A stretch of DNA of 14,415 bases, from positions 1 through 14,415 of the forward strand of contig PHDR01000025.1 in assembly GCA_002841035.1 (NCBI GenBank), given 5' to 3'. This DNA is from Bacteroidetes bacterium HGW-Bacteroidetes-12 (lineage in GTDB: Bacteria; Bacteroidota; Bacteroidia; Flavobacteriales_E; Vicingaceae). A program made the translations under genes and the position numbers. The notes below the pieces were generated by a model, which saw only the letters and a list, made by a program, of their open reading frames with translations, was not told the origin of the DNA and did not search any database. Below, piece after piece: positions 1 through 5,874 of this stretch (within the stretch, counting starts at the first letter, position 1; each line of letters opens with the position of its first letter).

Positions 1-50
1 TGTGTTTTTTAAAAGTTTTTGTATTTACTAACAAAAAAAGAGAGGGCATT

Positions 51-638
51 ATGAAACTTTCCAAACTTTCAGAAAAAGAGTTAGTTCAATCCTACATTAA
101 AGGAAATGAAACTGCAATTGAAGAATTAATTACTCGGTACAAAAGTGCTGTGTTTACTTACATTGTTTGTAAAGTAAGAAACGAAGCACTTGCGGAAGAT
201 ATTTTTCAGGATACCTTTATCAAGGTTATCAATACCATAAAACGAAACAAATACAATGATGAGGGTAAATTTTTACCTTGGGTTATGCGTATCGCTCACA
301 ACTTAATTGTTGATCATTATCGAAAATCTAATCGCATGAGTACTACTTCGGGAACTGATGATTTTGATATTTTTGATGTTGTTCAATGTCCAGATAAGAA
401 TATTGAACAAGATTTAGAAACGAAGCAGTCATATAGCGATATAAAAGGATTGATAAAATATTTGCCAGACGACCAAAAGGAAGTGTTGATGATGCGAATG
501 TATTATGATATGAGTTTTAAAGAAATCTCAGAATCAACCAATGTGAGTATTAACACTGCTTTAGGGAGAATGCGTTACGCTTTAATTAATCTTCGGAAAA
601 TGATAGCAGAACGTAATATTAGCTTAACTGTTCATTAA
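51..638 (+). CDS. RNA polymerase sigma-70 family (ECF-like) sigma factor
   Basis: A 195-residue protein with the two-domain layout of extracytoplasmic-function sigma factors. Region 2 spans about residues 20-93 and includes the core-binding/-10 recognition stretch ALAEDIFQDTFIKV and the segment FLPWVMRIAHNLIVDHYRK. Region 4 (about 130-186) has LPDDQKEVLMMRMYYDMSFKEIS followed by a helix-turn-helix that ends in NTALGRMRYAL, which would read the -35 element. The linker (about 95-128) is acidic. It should direct RNA polymerase to a specific promoter set; the regulon cannot be told from sequence. No anti-sigma gene lies beside it: the next gene is convergent. The ATG is preceded by AGAGGG four bases upstream, an unusually good Shine-Dalgarno match for this window. 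Family assignment is secure; the exact subgroup is not. Confidence 0.93.
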   Translation: MKLSKLSEKELVQSYIKGNETAIEELITRYKSAVFTYIVCKVRNEALAEDIFQDTFIKVINTIKRNKYNDEGKFLPWVMRIAHNLIVDHYRKSNRMSTTSGTDDFDIFDVVQCPDKNIEQDLETKQSYSDIKGLIKYLPDDQKEVLMMRMYYDMSFKEISESTNVSINTALGRMRYALINLRKMIAERNISLTVH

Positions 639-640
639 AT

Positions 641-787
641 AGAGTTTGTCCAGAATGTCCGATTTCTGCGTTATGCTCGTTTTTTTATCGCAGTCATTTA
701 CGAAAGTAAACTCCTGACGATTAAAAACGTCACAAGCCTCGAACTCGAACATTCTGATTCAAACTCCTGACTTTATGGACAGACACT
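641..787. repeat. Multi-hairpin intergenic element with imperfect terminal inverted repeats (MITE- or REP-like)
   Basis: This stretch fills the gap between two convergent genes and is built from nested complementary segments. The outer arms are GTTTGTCCA (644-652) and TGGACAGAC (776-784), which pair at 8 of 9 positions. Inside them CAGAATGT (651-658) is the exact complement of ACATTCTG (749-756). Within that are three local hairpins: CTGCG (666-670) with CGCAG (689-693); TTTAC (697-701) with GTAAA (706-710) around a GAAA loop; and TGACG (715-719) with CGTCA (728-732). AAACTCCTGA also occurs twice (708-717 and 761-770). The right edge overlaps the stop codon of the phosphatase gene (786-788). 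The design resembles a small non-autonomous mobile element or dispersed structured repeat; it may also act as a two-way terminator. Copies elsewhere in the genome cannot be checked here. Confidence 0.6.
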
Positions 788-1532
788 AAATAGTTGAATT
801 AATCAATTGACTTGAGTTGGCGAGTATATTAAAATATTTTGTAGTAGAAAATTTTTGTAAGGTTAGTAAATGATCCATTCTGTGGCAATCTGTTCCAACA
901 AAATCAATTAAATTGGCATCAACCATTCGTTCTGCAATTTTTTTTACTTCAGGAGAATAATGCCCAGTTAATGAAAGCAGATTTAATTGCAATAAAATTC
1001 CTTTTGCTTTTAATTCCTCAAATTTTTCAAAGTTTTTATGCCAAAAGCTGTAACGCTCGGGATGAGCCAAAATAGGTTTATAACCATTGGTTTGAAATTT
1101 AAAAACAATTTCCTGAAAATTTCGAGGCTCCTGCATAAATGGTAATTCAAACAATACATGATTATCGCCAAAAGTCAAAATTTGTTTATTGTCAATTAAT
1201 GTTTCTAATCCATCGTCTAAATTGTATTCAGCAGCTGCTTCTATTTTAATGTTAATATTGTTTTTAATTAATTCGGTACGAATTTTTTCTAAGCCACCTA
1301 GAATATTTTTGGGTGTGTTTTTATAAAAATCACACATAATGTGAGGCGTAGTAATGATTTTTTTATAGCCCATAGCTGCAAACTCTTTAATCATTTCAAT
1401 AGATGTTTCCATGGTTGGTGAACCATCATCAATTCCAGGAATTAAATGAGAATGCATATCTGCTCCAAAAACTGAAAAATCAATTGCTGGGTAGTTTTCT
1501 TTTTTACCGAATATGTTTTTAAATAAGTTCAA
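786..1532 (-). CDS. ywqE: CpsB/CapC (YwqE)-type PHP-domain tyrosine-protein phosphatase
   Basis: A 248-residue PHP-fold metallophosphatase of the CpsB/CapC family, which in other bacteria dephosphorylates the tyrosine autokinase controlling capsule or exopolysaccharide assembly. Metal-site motifs are visible in the expected order: DMHSH (His27, His29), GIDDGS (33-38), TPH (His64), AAEY (Glu102), AHPERY (His157) and GTDCH (Asp215, His217). Length is typical. The start is TTG at 1530-1532: the frame is closed by an in-frame TAG a few codons upstream, and the first internal ATG would remove the N-terminus and begin at the HSH motif. The gene begins 7 bases after the mazF stop codon, so it may be translationally coupled to mazF. 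No partner kinase (Wzc-like) is present, but a sugar-nucleotide cluster lies directly upstream. The stop codon sits in the edge of the structured repeat at 641-787. Confidence 0.9.
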   Translation of the reverse strand: MNLFKNIFGKKENYPAIDFSVFGADMHSHLIPGIDDGSPTMETSIEMIKEFAAMGYKKIITTPHIMCDFYKNTPKNILGGLEKIRTELIKNNINIKIEAAAEYNLDDGLETLIDNKQILTFGDNHVLFELPFMQEPRNFQEIVFKFQTNGYKPILAHPERYSFWHKNFEKFEELKAKGILLQLNLLSLTGHYSPEVKKIAERMVDANLIDFVGTDCHRMDHLLTLQKFSTTKYFNILANSSQLINSTI

Positions 1533-1539
1533 TGCTTTG

Positions 1540-1863
1540 CTAATCTACAAAAGTTTCTTGAATAACATTTTTTACCTTGGCAATTTCTTTTTCAGAAATA
1601 GCACCAAGTACTTTAATAACCCTTTTTCTATCAACTGTTCTTATTTGGTCGAGAGCAACGCATCCAACTTGTTTGTTGTGATGGGTTACAACTCTTGTTG
1701 GATATGGTTTTGTGTTACTTGTCATCGGGGCGATAACAACTGTTTTTAAGTATTTATTCATTTCGTTTGGTGAAATAATTAAACAAGGACGAGTTTTTTT
1801 AATTTCACTTCCAACGGTTGGGTCAAGATTTACTAATACAATTTGATATTGATTTAACTCCAT
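1540..1863 (-). CDS. mazF: MazF/PemK-family endoribonuclease toxin
   Basis: A 107-residue protein matching the MazF/PemK (CcdB-fold) toxin family. Diagnostic parts are the N-terminal strand IVLVNLDPTVGSEIKKTRPCLIISPN, where Arg25 lies in the conserved KTRP; the second strand VVIAPMTS with the family Thr48; and DQIRTVDRKRV (72-82). Such toxins cleave single-stranded mRNA at short motifs and are held inactive by the cognate antitoxin. No key residue appears lost, so it is probably functional. The ATG overlaps the end of the antitoxin gene by 10 bases, the usual toxin-antitoxin arrangement, and the phosphatase gene follows 7 bases after the stop. Cleavage specificity cannot be read from the sequence. 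Confidence 0.93.
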   Translation of the reverse strand: MELNQYQIVLVNLDPTVGSEIKKTRPCLIISPNEMNKYLKTVVIAPMTSNTKPYPTRVVTHHNKQVGCVALDQIRTVDRKRVIKVLGAISEKEIAKVKNVIQETFVD

Positions 1864-2099
1864 TCGTCAAAATTTTCATCATTAAAAACATCATCAATGA
1901 GTAGATTATCATCGCCTACTTTATGCATTTTTTCAAATGATTTTTCCCAACCTTTTCGTGGAACTGATTTTGACTTTAAAATTATGTAACCTTTTTCAAG
2001 AATTAGTTCAACAGTATCTTTAATATTGTATTTCTCTAAAATAGTTTTAGTTAGCCTAATTCCTTTAGAATTTCCAATAGATATAACTGATATTTCCAT
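1854..2099 (-). CDS. mazE: MazE-like AbrB/SpoVT-fold antitoxin
   Basis: An 81-residue antitoxin. The N-terminal half (about 1-50) is a swapped-hairpin SpoVT/AbrB DNA-binding domain, recognisable from the strand ISVISIGNSKGIRLTKTILEKY and the following VELILEKGYIILK. The C-terminal half is acidic, has no obvious fold and ends in FNDENFDEWS, as expected for the flexible tail that wraps around MazF. It should neutralise the adjacent toxin and, with it, repress the shared promoter. An ATG start is used; the stop codon overlaps the mazF start by 10 bases. The 83-base upstream gap carries a TAnnTTTG promoter match and small palindromes, suggesting that the pair has its own autoregulated promoter rather than relying only on the sugar operon upstream. 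Confidence 0.9.
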   Translation of the reverse strand: MEISVISIGNSKGIRLTKTILEKYNIKDTVELILEKGYIILKSKSVPRKGWEKSFEKMHKVGDDNLLIDDVFNDENFDEWS

Positions 2100-2100
2100 A

Positions 2101-2131
2101 GTAACTTAGTTGTTGTGTAATTACAAAGTTA
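2101..2131 (-). promoter_or_regulatory. Candidate mazEF promoter/operator
   Basis: On the minus strand TAACTTTG (2124-2131) matches the Bacteroidota -7 consensus TAnnTTTG, 24 bases before the mazE start codon. The same stretch holds the perfect palindrome GTAATTAC (2117-2124), and TAACTT (2102-2107) faces its complement AAGTTA (2126-2131). Palindromes overlapping the promoter are usual for MazE-type autoregulation. No convincing -33 TTTG was found at normal spacing, so this is tentative. Confidence 0.35.
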
Positions 2132-2182
2132 TTACTTTTTTATTTAATAATTACTGTTGTTGAAATTAAATTTCGTTAAATT

Positions 2183-2200
2183 TTAAAACCTGTTAGGTTT
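2183..2200 (-). terminator. Possible terminator hairpin at the end of the epimerase gene
   Basis: AAACCT (2186-2191) and AGGTTT (2195-2200) form a perfect 6-bp stem with a 3-base loop. In the direction of transcription the stem is followed by the stop codon and a T/A-rich run. It overlaps the last five sense codons and would separate the sugar-nucleotide genes from mazEF. It is AT-rich and short, so it may be weak or incidental. Confidence 0.3.
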
Positions 2201-3172
2201 CCGAAACCAATCTATCGTAATTTTTAAGCCATCTTCAATAGAAAAATCAGGATTGTAGTCAATTAATTCTTTAGCTAACGAAATATCAGCTAACGAATCT
2301 CTTACGTCCCCTTTACGTTCTTCACGATAAGTCGGTTCAACTTTATTACCAACAATGTTTCTTATGTTGAAAAACAAATCATTTATCGTAGTTCTTCCGC
2401 CAAAAGCAATGTTCATTACTTTACCTTTTACTTCTTTATCAGTAAACATAGCTTTAATATTGGCTTGAACTACATTTTCGACAAAAGTAAAATCCCTGCT
2501 TTGTTCCCCATCACCATTTATAAAAGGCGATTTATTTGTTAATACAGCTTCCATAAACAGCGGAATAGCTGCTGCATAAGCTCCATTTGGGCTTTGGTTA
2601 GGTCCAAAAACATTGAAATAACGCAAACCAACTACATCTAAGTTATATGTTAATGCAAAAACATTGGCATACAACTCTTTTGTTCTTTTACTCACTGCAT
2701 AAGGCGATAATTGATTTCCAATTTTATCTTCTACTTTGGGTAACTCTTTACTATCACCATAAACAGAAGAGGAACTTGCAAAAACAACACGTTTTACCTT
2801 CGCATCTTTTGCAGCAGTAAGGATGTTTAAAAAACCAGTTGCATTGGCTAAGTGAGTTGAAATAGGGTTTTCTATACTTCTTGGAACAGAACCTAAAGCA
2901 GCTTGATGTGAAATATAATCAACACCATTAACAATCTTCTGGCAAGTATCAAAATCAGTAATATCACCTTCAATAAATTCAAAATTTGATAATCCTAAAA
3001 AAGGTTGAATGTTTTTTAAATAACCATTTGAAAGATTGTCTAACACAATTACTTTTCCTGCATGGTATTTTATTAAATAAGTAACAATGTTTGAACCAAT
3101 AAACCCTGCTCCACCTGTAACTAAAAAGGTTAGTTTAGAAATATCGTTGTTATGGAAAGGTTTGTTGTACAT
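2183..3172 (-). CDS. wbpP: WbpP-like UDP-N-acetylglucosamine 4-epimerase (SDR family)
   Basis: A 329-residue extended short-chain dehydrogenase that probably interconverts UDP-GlcNAc and UDP-GalNAc (or their uronic forms) in the cytoplasm. The Rossmann NAD motif GGAGFIGSN lies at 20-28. The WbpP-group signature HQAALGSVPRSIENP (89-103) is present, followed by ASSSSVYGDSK and the catalytic Tyr158/Lys162 in SPYAVSK, then GLRYFNVFGPNQSPNGAYAAAIP and INGDGEQSRDF. These stretches separate it from GalE and from RfbB. The N-terminus carries about 13 extra residues before the Rossmann strand, seen in several homologues. It is the last sugar-nucleotide gene of the block and is separated from rfbB by a repeat-filled gap. 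A terminator-like hairpin overlaps its final codons. Whether it acts on UDP-GlcNAc or UDP-GlcNAcA cannot be decided from sequence alone. Confidence 0.87.
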   Translation of the reverse strand: MYNKPFHNNDISKLTFLVTGGAGFIGSNIVTYLIKYHAGKVIVLDNLSNGYLKNIQPFLGLSNFEFIEGDITDFDTCQKIVNGVDYISHQAALGSVPRSIENPISTHLANATGFLNILTAAKDAKVKRVVFASSSSVYGDSKELPKVEDKIGNQLSPYAVSKRTKELYANVFALTYNLDVVGLRYFNVFGPNQSPNGAYAAAIPLFMEAVLTNKSPFINGDGEQSRDFTFVENVVQANIKAMFTDKEVKGKVMNIAFGGRTTINDLFFNIRNIVGNKVEPTYREERKGDVRDSLADISLAKELIDYNPDFSIEDGLKITIDWFRKPNRF

Positions 3173-3180
3173 GTTTGAGG

Positions 3181-3260
3181 TTTATAAGTTTATAAGGTTA
3201 GGAGGTTATAAGTTTATAAGATTAAAATATTTAAAATTCAACATTCAGCATTTAAAATTC
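3181..3260. repeat. Tandem octamers and heptamers between rfbB and the epimerase gene
   Basis: Five adjacent octamers at 3181-3220 read TTTATAAG, TTTATAAG, GTTAGGAG, GTTATAAG, TTTATAAG and end 8 bases from the epimerase start codon. They are followed by the 20-base segment 3221-3240, which recurs exactly at 4414-4433, and then by a 7-base pattern (ACATTCA GCATTTA) ending near the rfbB stop. ATTTAAAATTC occurs twice, 21 bases apart (3229-3239 and 3250-3260). Confidence 0.8.
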
Positions 3261-3265
3261 CCACA

Positions 3266-4342
3266 TTATCTATTTTCATATTGTTTTTCATAATAGTTTT
3301 GATAAGCTCCTGAGGTTACATTATTCAACCATTCTTCATTAGTTAAATACCATTGAATAGTTTTCTCAATTCCTTCTTCAAATTGCAATGATGGAGTCCA
3401 ACCTAATTCGTTTTTTAATTTTGAGGAATCAATTGCATATCGCAAATCGTGTCCTGCTCTGTCGGTAACATAAGTAATTAGTTTCTCTGACTCTCCTTCA
3501 GGTCTTCCCAATTGCTTGTCCATTACTTTACAAATCACTTTTATCAAATCTATGTTTTTCCATTCGTTATGTCCGCCAATGTTGTAGGTTTCGCCCACTT
3601 TTGCTTTGTGAAAAATAACATCAATAGCTCTTGCATGGTCTTCTACCCATAACCAATCTCTAATGTTTTCGCCTTTTCCATAAACTGGTAAAGGTTTATT
3701 ATTTTTAATGTTATGAATGAACAACGGAATTAGTTTTTCAGGAAACTGATGCGAACCGTAATTGTTGGAGCAATTTGAAATTACAACAGGCAATCCGTAA
3801 GTATGATAATAAGCTCTTACCAAATGGTCGGAGCTGGCTTTTGATGCTGAATATGGGCTTCGAGGGTCGTAGGGAGTGGTTTCTTCAAACATTCCTTCAT
3901 TTCCTAATGAGCCATACACTTCATCGGTGGAAACGTGATAGAAGAGTTTCGAGTTTTGAGTTTCAAGTTTCGAGTTGTTAGAACTCCATATTCTACGAGC
4001 AGCATTCAGTAAGTTTGCTGTTCCAACGATGTTGGTCATGATAAATTCCATGGGGTTAGCAATTGACCTATCCACATGCGATTCGGCAGCTAAATGAATT
4101 ACTGCATCGAACTGGTAGTTTTCAAATAAAGTATGAATAAAATCAGCATCAACAATATCACCTTTTACAAATTCATAATTAGATGTGTTTTCAATATCGG
4201 TAAGGTTTGCAAGGTTACCAGCATAGGTTAATTTATCTAAATTTACAATTTTATAATTAGGATATTTTTTAACAAGCAATCGAACCAAATGAGAGCCTAT
4301 AAATCCTGCTCCGCCAGTTATTAGTATTGTTTTTGAATTCAT
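3266..4342 (-). CDS. rfbB: dTDP-glucose 4,6-dehydratase
   Basis: A 358-residue extended SDR enzyme that converts dTDP-glucose to dTDP-4-keto-6-deoxyglucose, the branch point for dTDP-rhamnose and other deoxysugars. It has the NAD motif GGAGFIGSH (10-18), the family signature HLAAESHVDRSI (83-94), the catalytic triad segment VSTDEVYGSLG (Thr139, Asp140, Glu141), Tyr164/Lys168 in SPYSASK, and the typical C-terminus EEWLNNVTSGAYQNYYEKQY. An odd feature is residues 122-133 (within SSNNSKLETQNSKLF), just before the catalytic strand, which are encoded by a period-7 DNA repeat and look several residues longer than I recall for relatives. rfbA, rfbC and rfbD are not in the window, so the final sugar is unknown. 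The gene sits between two repeat-filled gaps; the start ATG directly abuts an array of 9-mers. Confidence 0.95.
   Translation of the reverse strand: MNSKTILITGGAGFIGSHLVRLLVKKYPNYKIVNLDKLTYAGNLANLTDIENTSNYEFVKGDIVDADFIHTLFENYQFDAVIHLAAESHVDRSIANPMEFIMTNIVGTANLLNAARRIWSSNNSKLETQNSKLFYHVSTDEVYGSLGNEGMFEETTPYDPRSPYSASKASSDHLVRAYYHTYGLPVVISNCSNNYGSHQFPEKLIPLFIHNIKNNKPLPVYGKGENIRDWLWVEDHARAIDVIFHKAKVGETYNIGGHNEWKNIDLIKVICKVMDKQLGRPEGESEKLITYVTDRAGHDLRYAIDSSKLKNELGWTPSLQFEEGIEKTIQWYLTNEEWLNNVTSGAYQNYYEKQYENR
3944..3978. repeat. Period-7 tandem repeat inside the rfbB coding region
   Basis: Five consecutive heptamers read, on the plus strand, GAGTTTC, GAGTTTT, GAGTTTC, AAGTTTC, GAGTTGT. They encode residues 122-133 of the dehydratase, a low-complexity Asn/Ser/Lys/Leu/Glu/Thr/Gln stretch. 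Because the unit is not a multiple of three, gain or loss of a single copy would shift the reading frame. Confidence 0.85.
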
Positions 4343-4472
4343 AAAGTTTGTAAAGTTTGTAAAGTTTGTAAAGTTAAAAGTTCATAAAGTTTGTAAAGTT
4401 AAAAGTTTATAGAATTAAAATATTTAAAATTCACACATCTACACATTCACACATTCACACATCTACACATTA
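4343..4472. repeat. Composite repeat module between the UDP-sugar dehydrogenase gene and rfbB
   Basis: The end next to the rfbB start codon has three perfect AAAGTTTGT 9-mers (4343-4351, 4352-4360, 4361-4369) followed by degenerate copies up to about 4410. The middle holds the 20-base segment 4414-4433 shared exactly with 3221-3240. The end next to the dehydrogenase stop has five octamers at 4433-4472: ACACATCT, ACACATTC, ACACATTC, ACACATCT, ACACATTA. The module fills the whole gap and leaves no room for another gene. Confidence 0.85.
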
Positions 4473-4473
4473 A

Positions 4474-5769
4474 TCATAGACTCCAATACGTCATATTTTT
4501 AATTTTATCCCTGTAAATTCCTTTAATATCAACTAACACCGCATTTTTAGAAGTGATGGATTTAAAATAATCTTCGTTTAAATTGCTGTATTCAGCATGG
4601 TTAACTGCTATAAAAACAGCATCATAGTCATTGGCAATTTTATCAACCAAACCAAAGCCATATTCATGTTTTAAATGTTCAGAACTTGCGTGAGGATCTA
4701 TTACTTCCACCTTAACGCCAAAAGAGATAAATTCTTTAACCACATCGGCAACTTTTGAGTTTCTGATATCGCTTACATCTTCTTTAAAAGTAGCTCCCAT
4801 TACTAAAACTTTGGCTTCAGCAATATTTTTTCCAGCTTTAATAATTTTCTTAACGGTTTGTTTCGCTACATAACCACCCATCGAGTCATTTACAAAACGA
4901 CCAGCATTTATAATTTGAGCATGGTAGCCCAATTCTTTTGCTTTGTAAGTAAGGTAATAGGGATCAACGCCAATGCAGTGTCCACCAACTAAGCCTGGGA
5001 AAAATTTTAAGAAATTCCATTTTGTTCCAGCCGCTTCTAACACATCGTAAGTATTTATTCCCATTTTATTAAAAATTATAGAAAGTTCGTTTACCAAAGC
5101 AATGTTTAAATCACGTTGCGTATTTTCAATAATTTTTGCAGCTTCAGCTACTTTTATTGATGCAGCTCTATGTACACCAACTTTCACCACTTCTTCATAC
5201 ACTTTTGCAATTTCTTCTAACGATTCATCACAACAACCAGAAACTACTTTTATCACATTGGTTAGCGTGTGTTTCGTATCTCCTGGATTAATTCGTTCGG
5301 GAGAATACCCTACTTTAAAATCGATTTTAAATTTCAATCCCGATTTTTTTTCTAAAATTGGAATACAATCTTCTTCGGTGCAGCCAGGATAAACTGTTGA
5401 TTCAAACACTACGTAATCGCCTTTTTTAAGCACTTTCCCTACGGTTTTTGATGCACCTATTAATGGAGTTAAATCGGGTAAATTATGTCCGTCAATTGGA
5501 GTAGGAACGGCCACAATATAAAAGGTTGAATCTTTTAAATCATCAATATCGGCAGTAAAATGAATGTCGCAACCTTTAAAAGCAGAAGCAGCTAGTTCTT
5601 CACTTGGGTCGATATGGTTTTTCATCATTTCCACTCTTTTTTGGTTGATATCGAAACCCACCACTTTCATGGTTTTAGCAAATTCTAATGCAATTGGCAA
5701 GCCTACATAACCTAAGCCTATTACTGCAATTTTAGTTTCTTTGTTTTTTAGTTTTTTGTAGATACTCAT
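4474..5769 (-). CDS. tviB: UDP-N-acetyl-hexosamine 6-dehydrogenase (TviB/WbpO type)
   Basis: A 431-residue member of the UDP-glucose/GDP-mannose dehydrogenase family, of the TviB/WbpO subgroup that oxidises C6 of UDP-GlcNAc or UDP-GalNAc to the uronate with two NAD+. Seen here: the Rossmann motif GLGYVGLP (18-25), VPTPIDGHNLPDLTPL (88-103), ESTVYPGCTEEDC (123-135), YSPERINPGD (155-164), the helix AEAAKIIENTQRDLNIALVNEL, and the catalytic Cys265 in GGHCIGVDPYYL. The C-terminal UDP-binding domain contains GATFKEDVSDIRNSKV. Length is normal. With the WbpB- and WbpD-like genes upstream it most likely supplies UDP-GlcNAcA to that pathway. An alternative is UDP-GalNAcA production in series with the WbpP homologue downstream. 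Repeat modules flank both ends. Confidence 0.9.
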   Translation of the reverse strand: MSIYKKLKNKETKIAVIGLGYVGLPIALEFAKTMKVVGFDINQKRVEMMKNHIDPSEELAASAFKGCDIHFTADIDDLKDSTFYIVAVPTPIDGHNLPDLTPLIGASKTVGKVLKKGDYVVFESTVYPGCTEEDCIPILEKKSGLKFKIDFKVGYSPERINPGDTKHTLTNVIKVVSGCCDESLEEIAKVYEEVVKVGVHRAASIKVAEAAKIIENTQRDLNIALVNELSIIFNKMGINTYDVLEAAGTKWNFLKFFPGLVGGHCIGVDPYYLTYKAKELGYHAQIINAGRFVNDSMGGYVAKQTVKKIIKAGKNIAEAKVLVMGATFKEDVSDIRNSKVADVVKEFISFGVKVEVIDPHASSEHLKHEYGFGLVDKIANDYDAVFIAVNHAEYSNLNEDYFKSITSKNAVLVDIKGIYRDKIKNMTYWSL

Positions 5770-5773
5770 TTTT

Positions 5774-5874
5774 ATAGTTTGTAAGGTTAAAAGTTTGTAA
5801 AGTTAAAAGTTTATAAAGTTTGTAAGGTTAGGAATTTTTATTCGTAAATTAAAAATCCACACATCTACACATTA
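5774..5874. repeat. Composite repeat module between the WbpB-like and dehydrogenase genes
   Basis: From about 5774 to 5831, close to the dehydrogenase start, lie degenerate units such as TTTGTAAGG, TTAAAAG, TTTGTAAAG and TTTATAAAG. At the opposite end ACACATCT (5859-5866) and ACACATTA (5867-5874) copy the octamers at 4457-4472, and the last one contains the stop codon of the WbpB-like gene (5872-5874). The middle (5832-5858) is AT-rich and shows no clear repeat. Confidence 0.75.

Noticed and set aside
639..785. tRNA or known riboswitch in the convergent gap
   Set aside because: The pairing pattern does not give a cloverleaf or acceptor end, and no riboswitch core that I know is present.
1513..1749. 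Plus-strand reading frame opposite mazF and ywqE
   Set aside because: It lies antisense to two well-supported genes and its translation is low-complexity without any family motif.
786..2099. Genomic island or phage insertion around mazEF
   Set aside because: No integrase, direct attachment repeats or tRNA edge is visible, and base composition looks like that of the neighbours.
4343..4472. CRISPR array
   Set aside because: The units are 8-9 bp and directly adjacent, with no unique spacers of 25-40 bp and no cas gene.
5102..5392. Plus-strand reading frame inside the UDP-sugar dehydrogenase gene
   Set aside because: It is a shadow of a strongly conserved coding region on the other strand, and the product has no recognisable domain.
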